A stretch of 64,000 nucleotides of DNA from Thiodiazotropha sp040791665 (GCA_040791665.1 JBFNNX010000023.1:372001-436000); one strand, 5' to 3'. Positions 17,864 to 28,179 are shown, numbered from the stretch's first letter. Made by a program: numbers and translations. Notes: a model not told the origin generated them from the letters alone.

Positions 17864-17875
17864 CTACTCCCACTC
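17864..17875 (-). repeat. att site within the guaA 3' end
   Basis: The last four codons of guaA, GAGTGGGAGTAG on the minus strand, are the reference copy of the 12-bp repeat found at 1790 and 11004. Integration leaves guaA intact. Confidence 0.8.
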
Positions 17876-19441
17876 GATGGTGGCGGGCGGCTTGCTGGAG
17901 ATGTCGTAGGCCACCCGGGAAATGCCCTGAACCTCATTGATGATTCTGCGTGACACCTCTTCGAGAAACTCGAATGGCAGATGGGCGAACTTGGCGGTCA
18001 TGAAATCCACCGTCTTCACCGCCCTGAGAGTGACGACATACTCATAAGCCCTGGCGTCCCCCACCACACCGACAGACTTGACCGGTAGAAAAACGGCAAA
18101 GGCCTGGCTGACTTCGTCGTAGAGATTGTGCTTGTAGAGCGCTTCAATGTAGATGTGGTCGGCTTGCCGCAACAGGTCGGCATACGCTTTGTTAACCTCG
18201 CCGAGGATACGCACTCCGAGACCCGGTCCCGGAAAGGGGTGGCGGTAGATCATTTCGTAGGGCAGACCCAGTTCGACACCGATCTTGCGCACCTCGTCCT
18301 TGAACAGCTCGCGCAGGGGTTCGACCAGCTCCAGCTTCATATAGTCAGGCAGCCCCCCCACATTGTGATGGGATTTGATGACATGGGCCTTGCCCGACTT
18401 GGCGCCCGCCGATTCGATCACATCGGGATAGATGGTGCCCTGGGCCAGAAAGGAGACATCTTCCAGCTTGCCCGCCTCCTCCTCGAAGATATCGATGAAG
18501 AGGTTACCGATGATCTTGCGTTTCTGCTCCGGTTCGGCAACCCCGCTCAGTGCCTTGAGAAAGCGATCCTCAGCATCCACCCGTACCACCTTGACACCCA
18601 TGTGCTCGGCGAAGGTGGCCATCACCTGGTCGCCCTCATTGAGGCGCAACAGACCGTTATCGACAAACACGCAGGTCAGCTGATCGCCGATGGCACGATG
18701 CAGCATCGCCGCCACAACGGAAGAGTCGACACCGCCGGAGAGACCCAGTACGACCTGCTTGTCACCGACCTGTTCGCGCACATGGTGGAGGGTGTCCTCG
18801 ATGATCTTGTCCGGCGTCCACAACACCTCGCACCCGCAGATCTCGAACAGAAAACGCTCGATAATGCGTTGGCCCTGGCGGGTATGGGTCACTTCGGGAT
18901 GAAATTGCAGGCCATAATAGTCGCACGATTCATTGGCAATACCGGCGATGGGCGCATTCTCCGTCTCGCAGATCACCTTGAATCCCTCGGGAAGGGACTC
19001 CACACGATCGCCGTGACTCATCCAGACATCCAGCAGGCCATACCCCTCTTTGCTGGTGTGGTCCTCGATGTCCTTGAGCAGCCGTGAGTGGCCCCTGGCG
19101 CGCACCTGGGCATAACCGTACTCATGCCTGTCTGACGATGCCACCTCGCCGCCAAGCTGAGCCGCCATGGTCTGCATGCCATAGCAGATACCCAGCACCG
19201 GCACGCCGAGCTGAAATACCTCGTCCGGCGCCGCCGGCGCCTCGTCGGCGGTTACCGTCTCCGGCCCGCCCGAGAGGATGACACCGGCCGGCTTCACGCC
19301 GGCAAGTCCCTGATCGGGATTGTCGTAGGGATAGATTTCGCAATAGACGCCCGCTTCGCGCACGCGCCTGGCGATCAATTGAGTATATTGGGAGCCGAAA
19401 TCGAGGATCAGGATCCGGTGCGCATGAATATCAGTCGTCAT
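17864..19441 (-). CDS. guaA: GMP synthase (glutamine-hydrolysing)
   Basis: 525 residues; converts XMP to GMP with glutamine and ATP in the cytosol. The N-terminal class I amidotransferase starts ILILDFGSQYTQLIARRVRE, with the nucleophile in GICYGMQ. The ATP-pyrophosphatase P-loop is GLSGGVDSSV, and the C-terminal dimerisation domain ends TIEWE. The start at 19441 is chosen because the protein then begins MTTDIHAHRI as in the family; the open frame extends further upstream into guaB. It lies one base after the guaB stop, in one operon. Its 3' end is the island insertion site. Confidence 0.98.
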   Translation of the reverse strand: MTTDIHAHRILILDFGSQYTQLIARRVREAGVYCEIYPYDNPDQGLAGVKPAGVILSGGPETVTADEAPAAPDEVFQLGVPVLGICYGMQTMAAQLGGEVASSDRHEYGYAQVRARGHSRLLKDIEDHTSKEGYGLLDVWMSHGDRVESLPEGFKVICETENAPIAGIANESCDYYGLQFHPEVTHTRQGQRIIERFLFEICGCEVLWTPDKIIEDTLHHVREQVGDKQVVLGLSGGVDSSVVAAMLHRAIGDQLTCVFVDNGLLRLNEGDQVMATFAEHMGVKVVRVDAEDRFLKALSGVAEPEQKRKIIGNLFIDIFEEEAGKLEDVSFLAQGTIYPDVIESAGAKSGKAHVIKSHHNVGGLPDYMKLELVEPLRELFKDEVRKIGVELGLPYEMIYRHPFPGPGLGVRILGEVNKAYADLLRQADHIYIEALYKHNLYDEVSQAFAVFLPVKSVGVVGDARAYEYVVTLRAVKTVDFMTAKFAHLPFEFLEEVSRRIINEVQGISRVAYDISSKPPATIEWE

Positions 19442-19442
19442 G

Positions 19443-20906
19443 TCAATCGCGCCGATAGTTGGGGGCTTCTTTGGTAATGGTGACGTCGTGGACATGGGAT
19501 TCGGTGACGCCCGCATTGGTGACCCGCACGAACACCGGCTTGGTGCGCATCTCATCGATGTTGGCACATCCGGTATAACCCATGCTGGAGCGGATACCGC
19601 CGATCACCTGGTAGATGACGCCGACCACGGGACCCTTGTAGGGGACCCGGCCCTCGATGCCCTCCGGCACCAGTTTCTCCTTCTCGTTGGTCTCCTGGAA
19701 ATAGCGGTCGCTGGAGCCGTCCTTGCCGGACATGGCGCCCAGGGATCCCATACCCCGATAGGATTTATAGGAGCGGCCCTGGTAGATCTCCACCTCGCCG
19801 GGGGCCTCATCGGTGCCGGCGAACATACCGCCGATCATCACCGAATAGGCGCCTGCAGCCAGGACCTTGGCAATATCCCCTGAATAGCGCAGACCACCAT
19901 CGGCAATCAGCGGCACGCCGGAACCCTCCAGGGCCTTGGCAACATTCGTTACCGCAGTCACCTGGGGCACACCCACGCCGGCAACGATGCGCGTGGTACA
20001 GATGGAACCGGGACCTATCCCCACCTTGACCGCATCCGCCCCCGCCTTGACCAGGTCGCTGGCCGCTTCCCCGGTAGCGATATTGCCGCCGATCACCTGC
20101 ACATCGGGATACTCCCTCTTGACCCAGGCAACCCGGTCGAGTACGCCCTGGGAGTGACCGTGGGCGGTATCCACCACCACCACGTCGACACCGGCCTTGA
20201 CCAGCGCATCCACCCGTTCCTCGGTACCGGCTCCGACACCGACCGCAGCACCTACCCTGAGACGCTCATGCTCGTCGCGACAGGCGCCGGGGTAGTCCTT
20301 GGCCTTCTGAATATCCTTTGCGGTAATCATGCCGCGCAGGGCAAAATCGTCATCCACCACAAGCACCTTCTCGATCCGGTGTTTATGCAGTAGCTGCAGC
20401 ACTTCGTCGCGGCTGGCACCCTCCTTGACAGTAACCAAATTCTCCTTTTTGGTCATTATGTTACGTACTGGATCATCCATCTTCCGCTCGAATCGAAGAT
20501 CCCGGCCGGTGACAATGCCGACCAACTCCTTGCCATCCACGACCGGCACGCCGGAGATATTTCTCGCCCGGGTCAGCTCAACGACCTCGCCGATACTGAC
20601 ATAGGGTCCAACCGTAATGGGCTCACGAATGACGCCGCTCTCATATTTCTTCACCTTGGCGACCTCAGCGGCCTGTTGCTGCGGGGTCATATTCTTGTGC
20701 ACGATGCCGATGCCCCCTTCCAGGGCCAGTGCAATGGCGAAACGGGCCTCGGTCACCGTGTCCATGGCTGCTGAAACCAGGGGGATACTGAGTTCAATTC
20801 CACGCGTCAGCTTGGTCCGCAGATCTACATCTTTGGGGAGTACCTGAGAGTGGGCCGGTACCAGAAGAACATCGTCGAATGTGAGGGCTTCCTCGATTAC
20901 ACGCAT
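19443..20906 (-). CDS. guaB: IMP dehydrogenase
   Basis: 487 residues, the standard length. Oxidises IMP to XMP with NAD+, the first committed step to GMP. The TIM barrel starts EEALTFDDVLLVPAHS, two CBS domains span about 95-205, the catalytic cysteine loop is GPGSICTTRIV (about 300), and the flap region is YRGMGSLGAM. It is immediately followed by guaA, the usual guaBA operon. Confidence 0.98.
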   Translation of the reverse strand: MRVIEEALTFDDVLLVPAHSQVLPKDVDLRTKLTRGIELSIPLVSAAMDTVTEARFAIALALEGGIGIVHKNMTPQQQAAEVAKVKKYESGVIREPITVGPYVSIGEVVELTRARNISGVPVVDGKELVGIVTGRDLRFERKMDDPVRNIMTKKENLVTVKEGASRDEVLQLLHKHRIEKVLVVDDDFALRGMITAKDIQKAKDYPGACRDEHERLRVGAAVGVGAGTEERVDALVKAGVDVVVVDTAHGHSQGVLDRVAWVKREYPDVQVIGGNIATGEAASDLVKAGADAVKVGIGPGSICTTRIVAGVGVPQVTAVTNVAKALEGSGVPLIADGGLRYSGDIAKVLAAGAYSVMIGGMFAGTDEAPGEVEIYQGRSYKSYRGMGSLGAMSGKDGSSDRYFQETNEKEKLVPEGIEGRVPYKGPVVGVIYQVIGGIRSSMGYTGCANIDEMRTKPVFVRVTNAGVTESHVHDVTITKEAPNYRRD

Positions 20907-21184
20907 AGCATTTATTCCGGCAGGTGGGGTGAAATAAACCGGGCATTATAGGAGGTGCCGGTTAGCCGGTAAACCGTTAACCATAAATATCATCTAAAAC
21001 AACAACATAAGACCTCAGTAAATACGCTGCAGCGAACCTGGCGATCTACCCATTGCCGCACATCGTCTGACCGGCGCCATCCAGCGCATGATTTCGCCGC
21101 CCCCCTACAACAGGCAATGCGATCCCTGCAACATGAAAAATTACCAAACATTCGGTTATCGAAGCGCTATGCTTCTGGTAAGGA

Positions 21185-24100
21185 GTGTTTTTCACCGGAA
21201 CTGCGACAATGGGGAGACGAGCCGTCAATACTATTGGAAGGTATTTCCTGCTCATTTCCATTCTGTTAGTCAATGTCGTCCAAGCCGATCAGACCGCCAG
21301 TTCGTTAAAAGTCGGCATCTATAACAATCCACCCTTGGTCACTACCAACCAGGCAGGAAGTCCCGGTGGGCTTTTCATAGAGATTCTCAAAGAGATCGCA
21401 TCCAAAGAGGGCTGGAAACTGCACTATGTAGCCGGCACCTGGAGTGAAAATCTGCAGCGCCTTTCCACCGGCAAGATCGACCTGCTGCCGGCCATCGCGG
21501 TCAACGCCGCGAGACAACAGCGGTTTATATTCATCGAGCAGGGCCTGATCAGCAATTGGGCGCAGATCTTCGTTCCTGAAACGTCATCGATCAAGTCGTT
21601 TCCGGACCTGGATGGCAAGCGTATCGCAGTATTGCGGGACGATGTCTATATCACTGGTACGGGCGGTCTTGATTCCCTGTGCGAATCGTTCCTCATCGTC
21701 TGTGATCTCGTCGAATACGACACCTATGACAGGGTATTGCGCGCTGTCTCCCAAGAGAATGCGGACGCCGGCCTGGTCAACCGCCTGTTTGGCGCCACAC
21801 GGGGTCATATTTACCCCGCCATCGCCAGTCCCATTGTGCTGATGCCTCAGGATATTCGTCTTGCCATATCGCGAAAATCGCCCAGCGCCGAATATATAAA
21901 GAATCGGCTGGAATACCATTTGGCGATCATGAAAATTGATGACCTTTCAGCCTACCAACAAAACCTGAGGACCCTGTTCGAGCCGGAGGCACCCATAGAG
22001 GAGAAGACACCGACCTGGGTATTACGGGTGCTCCTGATAAGCAGCCTGGTAATTGTCGCTCTGCTGATCATGGCGCAGATTCTCAACCTGAAACACGGTC
22101 ACAAGAGTCAAAAACTGATTACCCAGGAGGCGCAATATCGACATTTCTTCAACGGCGTAGCCATCGCGCTCTGTGAAGGCGACAGTTCCCGGGCCTTGAT
22201 CAGGCTGCAGCAGCTCATCGACTCAGGCGTGAAGGATATTCGCAGCTATTTCGACAACCATCCGCAGGAGCTGGCGGAGTACATTCAGCTGATCCGTATC
22301 GTGAACGCAAATCCGGCCACGCTGCGGCTTTTCGCCGTCGAAACCTTGTACGAACTTCAACACTGGCTGCCGGACAGCTACACGCCCGACGTCATTGTCG
22401 CACTCAAGGAGTTTCTTATCGCAAGCAGTGCAAAAAAACGGGTATTCACCGCGGAGATCTCCATGCTCGCAGCCGACGGAAGGCCGATCCAACTGTTTGT
22501 CTCTTTTCCTCTCTCCTCCACCGTTGACGGGGCTCGCCATATTCCTGTCTCGATCATGGACATCAGTCTGCAGCGGGAGACGGAGCGGCAGCTCTCCCTG
22601 GTCATCAAAGGCGCCTCACTGGGGTTTTGGGATTGGAACCTGGTCACCAACGAGTTGACGGTGAACAACCGGTGGATGGATATGCTGGGATTGTTGCCGA
22701 ATGATTTGAAAGGCAATATCGAGGATTGGCGCAGTCGCCTCCATCCCGCGGATAGAGAACGGGTGACGCCAATTATCATGCAGCATATCGAGGACGGCGT
22801 TCCCTACAATGTCGAATTTCGTATGCGCCACAGCGATGGCCGCTGGATATGGATCGAGGGTTCCGGCGGTGCCGTGGAGCATAAACCAAGCACTAACCGT
22901 CCCACCCGTGCCTGCGGCACTCACCAGGATATCTCGGATCGAAAACGGACTGCAGAAGCCATGCATACCCTGATGCGCAGCATGGTGGGCATCACCGATG
23001 GCGACTTTTTCAAGCATGTAGCAAAGGAACTTTGCCATTGGTTTGATGCCGATGGCGCCAATATCGGCGAGTTGATCGGCGATAACCGCATCAGGGCACT
23101 GGCTACCATCGTCAACAACAAACCCATCAATGGATTCGAATACGCCCTAGCAGGCACACCTTGCTATGCGGTGATAAAAGATGGCGCACAGCTCTATCCG
23201 CAGGGGGTGCAGGACCTGTTTCCCGGCGATGAGAATCTGGTGTTGCTGCAAGCTCAGGGTTACGCCGGGACACCCATCAGGGATTTCACAGGAAGGGTAA
23301 TCGGTATCGTCTGGGTTACATCGAGCAAATCCTTGTTTCTGGAACAGGAATGGGTGGAGGTAATGGATATAATCGCCGCCCGTATCAGTGCCGAGATCGA
23401 ACGCATGCGCGCGATGGACAGGTTGGAACATCAAGCCACATTCGATGCTCTCACCGAGCTGCCGAACAGGCGCCTGTTGATCGATCGTCTCAGCCAGGCC
23501 AGGGCACGCTGCCTGCGACACAACCACCGTGGGGCAGTGATGTTTATGGACCTGGACCATTTCAAGACCATCAACGACTCCTTGGGACACAATATCGGCG
23601 ACCTACTGTTGCAGGAGGTGGCTAACAGGTTGACTGAACAGATCCGCGACGAGGATACCGCCTCCCGACTCGGTGGCGACGAATTCGTTGTGCTGTTTTC
23701 TGAGTTGAGCGGTGATCCTCAACTCGCGGCACAGCAGGCGCAACAGGGCGCAAATAAGATTCTCAAGACCATATCGGAGCCCTATACGATCGGCGGCAAT
23801 GAACTCCACATCACACCCAGCATAGGAATCGTGATCTTCCCGATGAATAACGAAACCGCCGATGACATTCTCAAATTCGCCGACACCGCCATGTACCGGG
23901 CCAAGGATGCCGGTCGTAATACCATCCGCTTCTTTCTTCCGGGTATGCAGCAGGCGGCAGAGGCGCATCTGCGCCTACAGCACGATCTCCGTCTGGCACT
24001 GGCAAACAATCAGCTGCAGCTCCATTTCCAACCCCAATACAACAACGAGGAACAGTTGGTCAGCGCTGAGGCGCTATTACGCTGGAACCATCCGCAGCAG

Positions 24101-24733
24101 GGCGAGATCAAGCCCAAAATCATTATCCCGGTGGCCGAGGAGTCGGGGCAGATATTAACGATTAGCGAATGGGTCCTGAGACATGCCCTGACGCTGAGTA
24201 AACCGTGGATTCAAGAATCGACCAACCTCAGACGCATTGCGATCAACATCAATGCCGTACACTTCCATCAAGTCGGATTTGCCGACCAGGTTAAAGGTAT
24301 TCTTAAGGAGACCTCATTCGACCCAAACGGACTGACGCTGGAAATTCATGAAAACACCTTGGCGGAAAACCTCGATGAGGCGAAACAGAAAATTCTCGCA
24401 TTGAAAAAGCTTGGGGTAAGAATCTGTATCGACAGCTTTGGAATCGGCTATGCATCTATCGCCTATTTGAGGCGTCTTCCGCTGGATGAACTGAAGATCG
24501 ACCGCAGTTTCATCAGGGATATCACCAGCGACCCTAAAGATGCCAAATTGGTGCAGACTATCATCACTATCGCCCATCAAATGGAAATCGAAGCGATTGC
24601 GGTCGGCGTCGAAACAGAGCGGCAATTGCAATTTCTTCGTGACAACGGCTGCAGAATATTTCAAGGTTACTACTTTGAACATCCGTTACAGCCGGAAGCA
24701 TTTGAATCCAGCCTGAAGAAACAGCCAGCTTGA
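21185..24733 (+). CDS. Periplasmic-sensor diguanylate cyclase/phosphodiesterase (GGDEF-EAL)
   Basis: 1182-residue inner-membrane c-di-GMP enzyme. Order: signal peptide (about 9-35), periplasmic SBP_bac_3-like binding domain (about 40-270), membrane helix (about 282-305), PAS-like region, a PAS with PAC (about 470-585), a GAF-like domain, GGDEF with intact RLGGDEFVVLF (about 828), and EAL with SAEALLRW (about 960) and a dimerisation-loop-like DSFGIGYASIAYL. Both output motifs look catalytic. A GTG at 21185 with AAGGAG-like sequence upstream or the ATG at 21209 could be the start. It sits between guaB and xseA, which are often neighbours in this class. Confidence 0.9.
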   Translation: MFFTGTATMGRRAVNTIGRYFLLISILLVNVVQADQTASSLKVGIYNNPPLVTTNQAGSPGGLFIEILKEIASKEGWKLHYVAGTWSENLQRLSTGKIDLLPAIAVNAARQQRFIFIEQGLISNWAQIFVPETSSIKSFPDLDGKRIAVLRDDVYITGTGGLDSLCESFLIVCDLVEYDTYDRVLRAVSQENADAGLVNRLFGATRGHIYPAIASPIVLMPQDIRLAISRKSPSAEYIKNRLEYHLAIMKIDDLSAYQQNLRTLFEPEAPIEEKTPTWVLRVLLISSLVIVALLIMAQILNLKHGHKSQKLITQEAQYRHFFNGVAIALCEGDSSRALIRLQQLIDSGVKDIRSYFDNHPQELAEYIQLIRIVNANPATLRLFAVETLYELQHWLPDSYTPDVIVALKEFLIASSAKKRVFTAEISMLAADGRPIQLFVSFPLSSTVDGARHIPVSIMDISLQRETERQLSLVIKGASLGFWDWNLVTNELTVNNRWMDMLGLLPNDLKGNIEDWRSRLHPADRERVTPIIMQHIEDGVPYNVEFRMRHSDGRWIWIEGSGGAVEHKPSTNRPTRACGTHQDISDRKRTAEAMHTLMRSMVGITDGDFFKHVAKELCHWFDADGANIGELIGDNRIRALATIVNNKPINGFEYALAGTPCYAVIKDGAQLYPQGVQDLFPGDENLVLLQAQGYAGTPIRDFTGRVIGIVWVTSSKSLFLEQEWVEVMDIIAARISAEIERMRAMDRLEHQATFDALTELPNRRLLIDRLSQARARCLRHNHRGAVMFMDLDHFKTINDSLGHNIGDLLLQEVANRLTEQIRDEDTASRLGGDEFVVLFSELSGDPQLAAQQAQQGANKILKTISEPYTIGGNELHITPSIGIVIFPMNNETADDILKFADTAMYRAKDAGRNTIRFFLPGMQQAAEAHLRLQHDLRLALANNQLQLHFQPQYNNEEQLVSAEALLRWNHPQQGEIKPKIIIPVAEESGQILTISEWVLRHALTLSKPWIQESTNLRRIAININAVHFHQVGFADQVKGILKETSFDPNGLTLEIHENTLAENLDEAKQKILALKKLGVRICIDSFGIGYASIAYLRRLPLDELKIDRSFIRDITSDPKDAKLVQTIITIAHQMEIEAIAVGVETERQLQFLRDNGCRIFQGYYFEHPLQPEAFESSLKKQPA

Positions 24734-26106
24734 ATACCACAACCCGTGATTTTCCACAGAGAGATATCTACACGGTTTCCCGCCTGGTGCGCGAAACCCG
24801 CTCGGTACTCGAGGGCAGCTTTCCACTGATCTGGATCAGCGGTGAGATCTCAAATCTGGCGCAACCGGCCTCCGGGCATATCTATTTCAGCCTCAAGGAT
24901 GAGATCTCCCAGGTCCGCTGCGCCATGTTCCGCATGAAACGCCAAAGACTGCGTTTTCAACCGGGGAATGGGCAGCAAGTCATGCTGCACGCCAGAGTAA
25001 GCCTGTATGAAGCGCGCGGCGAGTTCCAGTTGATTGTCGAGCATATGGAGCCGGCCGGTGAAGGTGCCTTGAGGCTTGCCTTTGAACAGCTCAAGCAGAA
25101 ACTTGCAGCGGAAGGCCTGTTCGATGCGGATCACAAACAGGCACTCCCCGCCACACCTCGGCAAATCGGCATCATCACCTCACCGAGCGGCGCTGCGATT
25201 CGTGATCTGCTCACCGTGCTGAAGAGGCGTTTCCCCGCACTGCCGGTGGTCATCTATCCGGTCCAGGTCCAGGGCGAAAGGGCAGCGGAACAGATGGTGC
25301 ATATGCTGCAACTGGCCAACCGACGCAATGAATGTGACGTGTTGATCCTGAGTCGCGGCGGGGGATCACTGGAGGACCTGCAGGCATTCAACGACGAAGC
25401 ACTCGCCCGCGCCATTCATGCGTCCCGGATTCCGCTGGTGAGCGGTATCGGCCATGAAGTCGATTTCACCATCGCCGACTTTGTCGCCGACCAACGCGCT
25501 CCCACGCCATCGGCTGCGGCGGAGTTGGTATCTCCCGATCGGATGGCATGCTTGAAACAGCTGGACCAGCTTGGGCAACGTCTTGGCCTGATTCAGACAC
25601 GACGTTTGCGATACCACCAGGAGCAGCTCTCTACATTCGGGAAGCGTCTCCTGAGACAACACCCAAGCCAACGCCTGCAACAGCGCGCTCAGCGGTTCGA
25701 CGAACTGAACCAGCGCCTCAGACAGGCGCAGCAGCTCCACCTCGTCACCCTGCAGCACAGACTGGAAAAGCTGTGGTCCAGCCTCACTCACCTATCCCCG
25801 CAACAACGCATCGAGAATCAGCGCCACCACTATCAGTTATATACGGAAAGGCTGCAACGTGCGATGGAAAGCAGCCTTACGGATATTCGAACGAAATTGA
25901 ACCAACTGGCAAGAGACCTGCATACCCTCAGCCCGCTGAATACCCTGAACCGGGGTTATGCCATCGTCAGCCGTGAAGAGGATGGCCATATTCTTCACGC
26001 CAGCAGCGAGGCGGAGAGAGGCGACAGGGTCAATGCCAAACTCAGCCAGGGCAGCCTGGTGTGCCGGGTCGAAGAAATTAAGCCGGCAGCAAAAAAAGAG
26101 TCATAA
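24730..26106 (+). CDS. xseA: Exodeoxyribonuclease VII large subunit
   Basis: 458 residues, the catalytic subunit that degrades single-stranded DNA in both directions together with XseB. The N-terminal OB fold contains LIWISGEISN and GHIYFSLKD. The catalytic core contains GIITSPSGAAIRDLL, LSRGGGSLEDLQAFNDE and GIGHEVDFTIADFVAD. A long coiled-coil region and LNRGYAIVS follow. The TTG start overlaps the preceding TGA, suggesting coupling to the GGDEF-EAL gene. The end overlaps the convergent dehydrogenase by 6 bp. Confidence 0.97.
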   Translation: MNTTTRDFPQRDIYTVSRLVRETRSVLEGSFPLIWISGEISNLAQPASGHIYFSLKDEISQVRCAMFRMKRQRLRFQPGNGQQVMLHARVSLYEARGEFQLIVEHMEPAGEGALRLAFEQLKQKLAAEGLFDADHKQALPATPRQIGIITSPSGAAIRDLLTVLKRRFPALPVVIYPVQVQGERAAEQMVHMLQLANRRNECDVLILSRGGGSLEDLQAFNDEALARAIHASRIPLVSGIGHEVDFTIADFVADQRAPTPSAAAELVSPDRMACLKQLDQLGQRLGLIQTRRLRYHQEQLSTFGKRLLRQHPSQRLQQRAQRFDELNQRLRQAQQLHLVTLQHRLEKLWSSLTHLSPQQRIENQRHHYQLYTERLQRAMESSLTDIRTKLNQLARDLHTLSPLNTLNRGYAIVSREEDGHILHASSEAERGDRVNAKLSQGSLVCRVEEIKPAAKKES

Positions 26107-27546
26107 CTCGTCAGAGCGGATCACCATCATCTTTTCAATCTGCATATCGCGCATGGTATGGGGTATGCCACCAACACCCATACCCGACTGGCGCAAGCCG
26201 GCAAAGGGCATCCAATCGACACGAAAGGCTGTGAAATCATTGATCATAACCGCCGATGCGTGCAGGCGTTTGTAACCCCGCAGGGATCGTTGAAGGTTAT
26301 TGCTGAAGACCGCCGCCTGAAAGGCGAAAGGCAAGGCATTGGCCTGGTCGATAGCCTGATCCATGTCATCATAGGCATAGACACAGACCACCGGTCCGAA
26401 GACCTCCTGGGTACTCACCTTTGCGTCCCTTGGCGGATTGTATAGCACCGTGGGACGATAACAGGTTTCCGAGAGAGGTTGGCCGCCACAGACCAATTCT
26501 GCACCCTGATCGACCGCTTCGCTGACCCAGGCATGGATCCGCTCCACTTCGCGCGGGCGGATCAGCGGACCTATGGCCGTCTTCTCCAGCGTCGGATCAC
26601 CTATCTGCATACTATTCCCTTCGGCCGCCAGTCCATCCGCGATACGGCGTGCAATCGACTGTTCAGCGAACACCCTCTGCACAGACACGCACACCTGTCC
26701 GGCATGATAGAAAGCACCCTTGGCAAGCAGCGGCAGGGCATCGTCGAGATCGGCATCGGCCTCAACGATCACTGGCGCCAGGCCGCCATGCTCAAGGGCA
26801 CATCTCGTACCCGGCGCCAAATGGGATCGCAAATGCCACCCTACTCTTGCACTACCGATAAAACTGAAAAAGTCGACCCGGGGGTCCGTCACCAACTTCC
26901 CCGCAACCTCCAGATCCTCAGTGACCAGCGCCTGCGCCCAGGCCGCCGGCAAGCCCGCTTCTCTGAGCATCCCGATGAAGCGCATACAGGAGAGCGGAGT
27001 ATCCTCTGCCGGCTTGATGATCACTGGACATCCGGTGGCAACCGCCGGCGCTACTTGATGCACAATCAGATTCAGTGGATGGTTGAAAGCGCTGACGGCC
27101 ACCACCACCCCAATAGGTTCCCGGTGGGTGAACGCGATCCGTCCACTGGATGCGGGATTGGCCCCCATGGGGATCTCTTCACCGGCTTCGGTGCGCAGGG
27201 TCTCGATGCAGATTGCGATGCCATCGATGGCACGCGCCACCTCGATGCGTGAATCGATGAGGGGCTTGCCGCCCTCTCTGGCAGCCTCCAGCGCCAACAG
27301 TTCGGCCCTTTCGGTCATCAGCTCGGCGGTTCGCTTCAGGATTTCAATCCGATCCGACAACGCCAGCCACCCGTCCCGTTCATAGAACAGGTTACGCGCA
27401 ATAGACAAGGCCCGCTCCACACCATTCGCATCCACGGTATCTATGGTTGCGATCGGGGTTTGATCGAATGGCGCTGTCACCTGCATCCGGGCAACCGATT
27501 CGATCTCGGCAGCGATCATATGCGGGTAGTGGCTCAACTGGGGCAT
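26101..27546 (-). CDS. NAD(P)-dependent aldehyde dehydrogenase
   Basis: 481 residues, aldehyde dehydrogenase superfamily. It has GVVVAVSAFNHPLNLIVHQV, the catalytic glutamate in ALEHGGLAP, the catalytic cysteine in FYHAGQVCVSVQRV, and EVFGPVVCVYAYDD. The sequence is close to the succinate-semialdehyde, lactaldehyde and phosphonoacetaldehyde group, and the substrate cannot be named. The start at 27546 is chosen because AAGGAGGT lies 5 bp upstream, a near-perfect ribosome site. A single gene, convergent with xseA. Confidence 0.85.
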   Translation of the reverse strand: MPQLSHYPHMIAAEIESVARMQVTAPFDQTPIATIDTVDANGVERALSIARNLFYERDGWLALSDRIEILKRTAELMTERAELLALEAAREGGKPLIDSRIEVARAIDGIAICIETLRTEAGEEIPMGANPASSGRIAFTHREPIGVVVAVSAFNHPLNLIVHQVAPAVATGCPVIIKPAEDTPLSCMRFIGMLREAGLPAAWAQALVTEDLEVAGKLVTDPRVDFFSFIGSARVGWHLRSHLAPGTRCALEHGGLAPVIVEADADLDDALPLLAKGAFYHAGQVCVSVQRVFAEQSIARRIADGLAAEGNSMQIGDPTLEKTAIGPLIRPREVERIHAWVSEAVDQGAELVCGGQPLSETCYRPTVLYNPPRDAKVSTQEVFGPVVCVYAYDDMDQAIDQANALPFAFQAAVFSNNLQRSLRGYKRLHASAVMINDFTAFRVDWMPFAGLRQSGMGVGGIPHTMRDMQIEKMMVIRSDEL

Positions 27547-27729
27547 CACGACCTCCTTGGCAACGGGCATAGATAGCCTGTTTTTATATGTGATCAAAAC
27601 ACAAAACAGTCACATACCGACCTACTATGGTTATTCAGACCATGTCAGTTGCGCTTGAGTATGGATCGGCAGATACGGAGAGTTTGCTTCGATCTGCCCG
27701 GTGACTGATTCCCCGTCCAAACCAAAAGT

Positions 27730-28179
27730 CTATTCGGCTATCAGCTCTTTTGCCTGCTCTACCCAGCGCTCCCGCTCGATTCTGCCCTTAAAGTTCAGCC
27801 TTTGTGAGAAATCCTCAATTTCAGCACTGCTCCAGGCTGCAATTTGGGTATAACTTTTGACCCCATAATCCTGCAATTTTTTCTCGATAACGGCACCGAT
27901 GCCTTTTATCATCTGAAGATTGTTCGTGTTTTTTACCGCTGCCCGGCCGGCAGCGGGCTTATTCGCAGCAGGTTTGTTTACGGTACGCCTCTTGGTTACC
28001 GGTGAAGCCTTTCTGACACCATCGTCAAGCAACTTCCGCAGTGCCTTGAACTCCTTCTCCAGCGCCTCAACCCTGGCTTTCAGGGCTTCGTGGTGATCGG
28101 ACTTGGTGAATCTTTTTTTCAGTTTATTGTGGATCTTGTCTTGCAGTGCTTTATTTGACTTACTCTTCTTCGGCATCAA
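27730..28179 (-). CDS. Helix-hairpin-helix DNA-binding-like protein
   Basis: 149 residues. The first 80 are very basic (KKSKSNKALQDKIHNKLKKR) with a coiled coil (ALKARVEALEKEFKALRKLL). The C-terminal 60 (MIKGIGAVIEKKLQDYGVKS, then WVEQAKELIAE) form a helix-hairpin-helix of the kind annotated as predicted 5' nuclease or ribosomal L21-like H3TH domain. It probably binds DNA or RNA. Similar small proteins often carry such a domain without any nuclease activity. No operon partner. Confidence 0.65.
   Translation of the reverse strand: MMPKKSKSNKALQDKIHNKLKKRFTKSDHHEALKARVEALEKEFKALRKLLDDGVRKASPVTKRRTVNKPAANKPAAGRAAVKNTNNLQMIKGIGAVIEKKLQDYGVKSYTQIAAWSSAEIEDFSQRLNFKGRIERERWVEQAKELIAE

Noticed and set aside
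18128..19087. A long open frame (319 codons) opposite guaA
   Set aside because: It is the antisense of a highly conserved gene in GC-rich codon use and has no signal or recognisable domain.
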